DNA from: DATARH01 sp046724035 | GTDB taxonomy: Bacteria; Pseudomonadota; Alphaproteobacteria; ATCC43930; CGMCC-115725 | Direction of reading: 5' to 3' | Length of the DNA: 8,408 nt | Assembly: GCA_046724035.1 (NCBI GenBank) | Contig: JBKOVT010000030.1 | Coordinates: 1-8,408, forward strand | Part shown: positions 5,563-8,408 of the stretch, one piece after another | Layout of the letters: every line of letters starts with the position of its first letter | How positions within the stretch are numbered: position 1 is the first letter of the stretch | Notes under the pieces: generated by a model | Database searches by the model: none | Seen by the model: only the letters and a program-made list of their open reading frames with translations | What the model was told of the DNA's origin: nothing | Position numbers and translations under genes: made by a program

Positions 5563-7449
5563 TCACTTCGCCGCAAATGCCGCCTCGCCCGCCTCGCCGC
5601 CCTCGATCTCGAGGCGGGCCGCCTCCTGCTGACGCGCCCACATTTCGGCATAGACGTCGCCGCGGGCCAGGAGCTCGCGATGCGTGCCGCGCTCGACGAT
5701 GCGCCCCTGATCGAGGACAAGGATTTGGTCGGCGTCGACAACCGTCGACAGACGATGCGCGATGGCGAGCGTCGTGTGCCCGGCTGCGACCTCGGCAAGG
5801 CTCGCCTGGATCTCGCGCTCGGTTTTCGTGTCGAGAGCCGAGGTCGCCTCGTCGAAAATCAGGATCTTCGGCGCCTTCAGGATGACCCGCGCGATCGCGA
5901 CGCGCTGCTTCTCGCCGCCCGAAAGCTTAAGGCCGCGCTCGCCGACCATCGTCTCATAGCCGTCCGGCAGGGCGGCGATGAAATTGTGGATATGCGCGAG
6001 GCGCGCCCCTTCCTCGATCTCGGCGCGGCTCGCGCCGGGGCGGCCATAGGCGATGTTGTAGTAGATCGTGTCGTTGAACAGCACGGTGTCCTGCGGCACG
6101 ACGCCGATCGCGCGCCGCAGGCTGTCCTGGGTCACGTCGCGGATGTCCTGCCCGTCGATCTCGATCGCGCCGTCCGTCACGTCGTAGAAGCGGAACAGGA
6201 GCCGCGCGATGGTCGATTTGCCGGCGCCGCTCGGGCCGACGATCGCGACGCTCGCCCCCGGCGCCACGGTGAAATCGACGTCGCGCAGGATCTCGCGGCG
6301 CGGATCGTAGCGGAAATCGACATGCCGGAACGCGACCATGCCGCGCTTCACCGCCAAAGCAGGGGCCCCCGGCCGATCCTCGACCTCCGGCTGGATCTTC
6401 AAGAGGCTCATCATCTGCTCGAGATCGGTCAGCGACTGCTTGATGTTGCGGTACACCATCCCGAGGAAGTTGAGCGGCTGGTAGAGCTGGATGAGATACG
6501 TGTTGACCAACACGAAGTCGCCGACGGTCATTGTCCCGGCCGCCACTCCCTGCCCGGCCAGAAGCATGATGCCGATGAGCCCGCCCGCGATGATTGTTCC
6601 CTGCCCGATATTGAGCAGCGCCAGCGTCGTCTCGCTTTTAACCGCGGCGCGCTCATAGGCCTGCAGTGCCCGGTCATAGCGCTGCGCCTCGTGCTCTTCG
6701 TTCGCGAAATACTTGACCGTCTCGTAATTCAAGAGGCTGTCGACCGATTTCGTATTCGCTTCGGTGTTGCGTTCGTTCATCTCGCGCCGGAAGCGCAACC
6801 GCCAATCGGTGACGACAAAGGTGAAGGCGATATAGACGACGATCGTCGCCAGCGTCACCGCCGCGAATTGCCAATTGTAGAGCCGCCACAGGATCGCGCT
6901 GACGACGATGATCTCGAATAGCGTCGGGATCACGTTGAACAGCATAAACGACAACAGGAACTCGATCCCGGCAATGCCGCGCTCGATCGCGCGCGCAAGG
7001 CCGCCCGTCCGCCGCTCCAGATGAAACCGCAGCGACAGCGAATGGATATGCCGGAACGCCGACAGGGCGATGCGCCGCACCGCGCGCTGCGCCACCTTGG
7101 CGAAGACGCCGTCGCGCAGCTGGTTAAAGCCCTGCGCCATGACGCGCGCCAAGCCGTAGGCCAGGATCACCCCGACCGGTACGGCAATAACCGCGCCCGC
7201 CGTCCCGGTGCCGGACAGCGCGTCGACGGCCTGCTTGTAGAGCAGCGGCACCGTGATGTTGACGAGCTTGCCGGCAATCAACAGCGCCAGCGCCACCACG
7301 ACGCGGACGCGCAATTCGACCGAATCGCGCGGCCAGAGGTATGGCCCCAGACCTTTCAGCGCGCGCAGCCCTTCGGCGAGCTTCTCCTGTGGTTCGGGCA
7401 GGCCGGAAAAGGACGACCGGCCGACCATCCGCGGGCCATGGGGACTCAT
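5563..7449 (-). CDS. Atm1/HMT1-type ABC half-transporter (fused permease and ATPase)
   Basis: This is an inner-membrane exporter that works as a homodimer. The Atm1 class moves glutathione-based sulfur or metal conjugates and serves Fe-S cluster biogenesis or metal detoxification. The protein has 628 residues, normal for the class. Six hydrophobic segments lie at roughly 48-70, 85-107, 163-188, 192-214, 276-300 and 308-330. Class-typical stretches are RLRFRREMNERNTEANTKSV (217-236), NYETVKYFANEEHEAQRYD (241-259) and LLNIGQG; Asn280 and Gln283 match the Asn/Gln pair that lines the glutathione site in bacterial Atm1. The ATPase has Walker A GPSGAGKST (405-413), Q-loop Gln453, signature LSGGEKQ (509-515), Walker B ILIFDEA (Glu534), D-loop SALD and H-loop His565, all intact. 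I chose the ATG at 7449, which is 10 bases past the MFS stop. A start at 7524 would overlap the MFS gene by 65 bases with an atypical basic leader. Confidence 0.94.
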   Translation of the reverse strand: MSPHGPRMVGRSSFSGLPEPQEKLAEGLRALKGLGPYLWPRDSVELRVRVVVALALLIAGKLVNITVPLLYKQAVDALSGTGTAGAVIAVPVGVILAYGLARVMAQGFNQLRDGVFAKVAQRAVRRIALSAFRHIHSLSLRFHLERRTGGLARAIERGIAGIEFLLSFMLFNVIPTLFEIIVVSAILWRLYNWQFAAVTLATIVVYIAFTFVVTDWRLRFRREMNERNTEANTKSVDSLLNYETVKYFANEEHEAQRYDRALQAYERAAVKSETTLALLNIGQGTIIAGGLIGIMLLAGQGVAAGTMTVGDFVLVNTYLIQLYQPLNFLGMVYRNIKQSLTDLEQMMSLLKIQPEVEDRPGAPALAVKRGMVAFRHVDFRYDPRREILRDVDFTVAPGASVAIVGPSGAGKSTIARLLFRFYDVTDGAIEIDGQDIRDVTQDSLRRAIGVVPQDTVLFNDTIYYNIAYGRPGASRAEIEEGARLAHIHNFIAALPDGYETMVGERGLKLSGGEKQRVAIARVILKAPKILIFDEATSALDTKTEREIQASLAEVAAGHTTLAIAHRLSTVVDADQILVLDQGRIVERGTHRELLARGDVYAEMWARQQEAARLEIEGGEAGEAAFAAK

Positions 7450-7459
7450 CTGGGCGAGC

Positions 7460-8408
7460 TCATTCAGCCGGCCCCGCCCGGGATGCTGCGTCAGCTTCGG
7501 GATGCGGTGTGACCGCGATCGCATTCGGGCGCGCCAGTCGCCAGCTCACGAGGAGCGCACAGCCGACCAAGGCCGCGCCCCAGAAAAACGGGCTGTTGCG
7601 CCCGAACGCCTCGAACAGCGCGCCCGCGATGATCGGCCCCAAGACGCGCGACAGGCTGCCGACCGATTGCGCCAGGCCCATGACCTCGCCCTGCTCCTCG
7701 GCGCCGGCGCGCCGCGAGATCAGGCTGTTGAGCGAGGGCTGCATCGCGCCCATGCCGATTGCGAGCGCCGTCACGGCGATCCCCAGCGGCGGCAGCGTGC
7801 GCGCGAACGGCAATACCAGGAGACCGAGGGCGATCAGCCCAAACCCGCTCAGCATCAGCCGCTCTTCGCCAAAGCGGCGGGAGAGCGGCCCGATCAATCC
7901 ACCCTGCATGGCCGCCGACAGGAGTCCGACATAGGTGAAGACATAGCCGATCTGCGCCGGGCCCCAGCCATATTGCCGCATCGCCCACATCGCAAAGGTG
8001 CTCTCCATCCCGGCGAAGGCTAGGATCACGAGAAAGAACACCGCGAAGAGGCGTGACAGCACCCGCCGCCGCAGCACGCTTTGCAGGACCGCGATGCGGC
8101 TGCGAGATCGCCGCGCCCGGACCGCCGCCGGCAGGCTTTCCGGCAAGAAGAACGCGACCCCAAGAAATGCCGCGAAGGACAATCCCGCCGCGATCAGCCC
8201 CGGGCTCTGCAAGTCGGCGGTCGCCAGCTCGTTGCCTGCGACAATTCCGCCCAGGGCCGGCCCGATGATAAAACCGAGACCGAAGGCGGCGCCGATCATC
8301 CCCATGCCGCGGGCGCGCCGCTCGGGCGGCGTCACATCGGCGATATAGGCCTGCGCCGCCGCGATGTTGCCGGCGCAGAGGCCGGCAAACGCGCGCGCCG
8401 CGAACAGC
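7460..8408 (-). CDS. MFS transporter, TetA-like drug/H+ antiporter (DHA1), 5' end beyond the window
   Basis: This is an inner-membrane major-facilitator exporter. The visible 315 residues start within the region of transmembrane helix 4 (FAARAFAGLCAGNIAAAQAYIADVT) and run to the stop. The PPERRARGMG loop is followed by antiporter motif C, AAFGLGFIIGPALGG, in helix 5. This pairing is typical of TetA and related 12-helix drug/H+ antiporters. Helix 6, a charged central loop (ARRSRSRIAVLQSVLRRR) and the second six-helix bundle follow. The tail PHPEADAASRAGPAE is hydrophilic. About 100 N-terminal residues (helices 1-3) are missing because of the window edge, not because of a lesion; the frame is open through 8408. 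The GTG at 8335 is an internal Val codon, not a start. The stop lies 10 bases before the Atm1-type gene, so the two exporters are probably co-transcribed. The substrate cannot be inferred. Confidence 0.92.
   Translation of the reverse strand, partial: LFAARAFAGLCAGNIAAAQAYIADVTPPERRARGMGMIGAAFGLGFIIGPALGGIVAGNELATADLQSPGLIAAGLSFAAFLGVAFFLPESLPAAVRARRSRSRIAVLQSVLRRRVLSRLFAVFFLVILAFAGMESTFAMWAMRQYGWGPAQIGYVFTYVGLLSAAMQGGLIGPLSRRFGEERLMLSGFGLIALGLLVLPFARTLPPLGIAVTALAIGMGAMQPSLNSLISRRAGAEEQGEVMGLAQSVGSLSRVLGPIIAGALFEAFGRNSPFFWGAALVGCALLVSWRLARPNAIAVTPHPEADAASRAGPAE

Noticed and set aside
5302..6921. A 539-codon open frame on the plus strand antisense to the ABC exporter
   Set aside because: It lies almost wholly opposite a clear transporter gene. 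Its translation is Arg/Asp-rich with no recognisable domain, which is typical antisense openness in G+C-rich DNA.
7450..7524. Longer start for the ABC exporter at 7524
   Set aside because: It would overlap the MFS gene by 65 bases and add a basic leader unlike the family. The ATG at 7449 follows the MFS stop closely.

Overview
The window is G+C-rich, and all six full-size genes read on the minus strand. Gene content and intergenic palindromic repeats suggest an alphaproteobacterium (Rhizobiales or Rhodospirillales type). That placement is inference from gene families and repeat style; the window holds no rRNA or other phylogenetic marker. I see no tRNA, rRNA, CRISPR array, transposase or phage gene.

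In transcription order, right to left, the layout is as follows. (a) 8408-7460 holds the C-terminal three quarters of a TetA-like MFS drug/H+ antiporter, cut by the window edge. (b) Ten bases later, 7449-5563 encodes an Atm1/HMT1-type ABC half-transporter of the Fe-S/glutathione-conjugate exporter class; the spacing suggests one transcript. (c) 5562-5019 is a gap of about 540 bp. It contains a hairpin, a strikingly A+T-rich island (42% G+C over 5201-5340 by hand count) with a 38-codon ORF that faintly resembles a hemopexin repeat, and a compact palindromic element. (d) 5018-4038 encodes a MeaB/ArgK-type G3E GTPase, the chaperone of B12-dependent acyl-CoA mutases, with several changes in normally constant motifs. 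(e) 4037-3774 is intergenic and carries a large imperfect inverted repeat. (f) 3773-2628 encodes a two-domain SGNH/GDSL hydrolase with a strong ribosome binding site. (g) 2556-1 is a translationally coupled three-gene operon for a molybdenum hydroxylase of the CO dehydrogenase/xanthine dehydrogenase family, in the order FAD subunit, 2Fe-2S subunit, Mo subunit (coxM-S-L order). The Mo subunit is cut by the left edge.

The three molybdenum-hydroxylase genes make one enzyme: electrons pass from the Mo-cofactor subunit through two [2Fe-2S] clusters to FAD. The active-site loop reads PYRGVGR. It lacks the Cys-Ser-Phe-Arg signature of true (form I) aerobic CO dehydrogenase, so the substrate is probably not CO. 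The other genes look like unrelated housekeeping or transport functions. I did not find a clearly new system. The best leads are the A+T-rich remnant with its small ORF, the altered GTPase motifs, the variant Mo-site loop and the two types of dispersed palindromic repeat.
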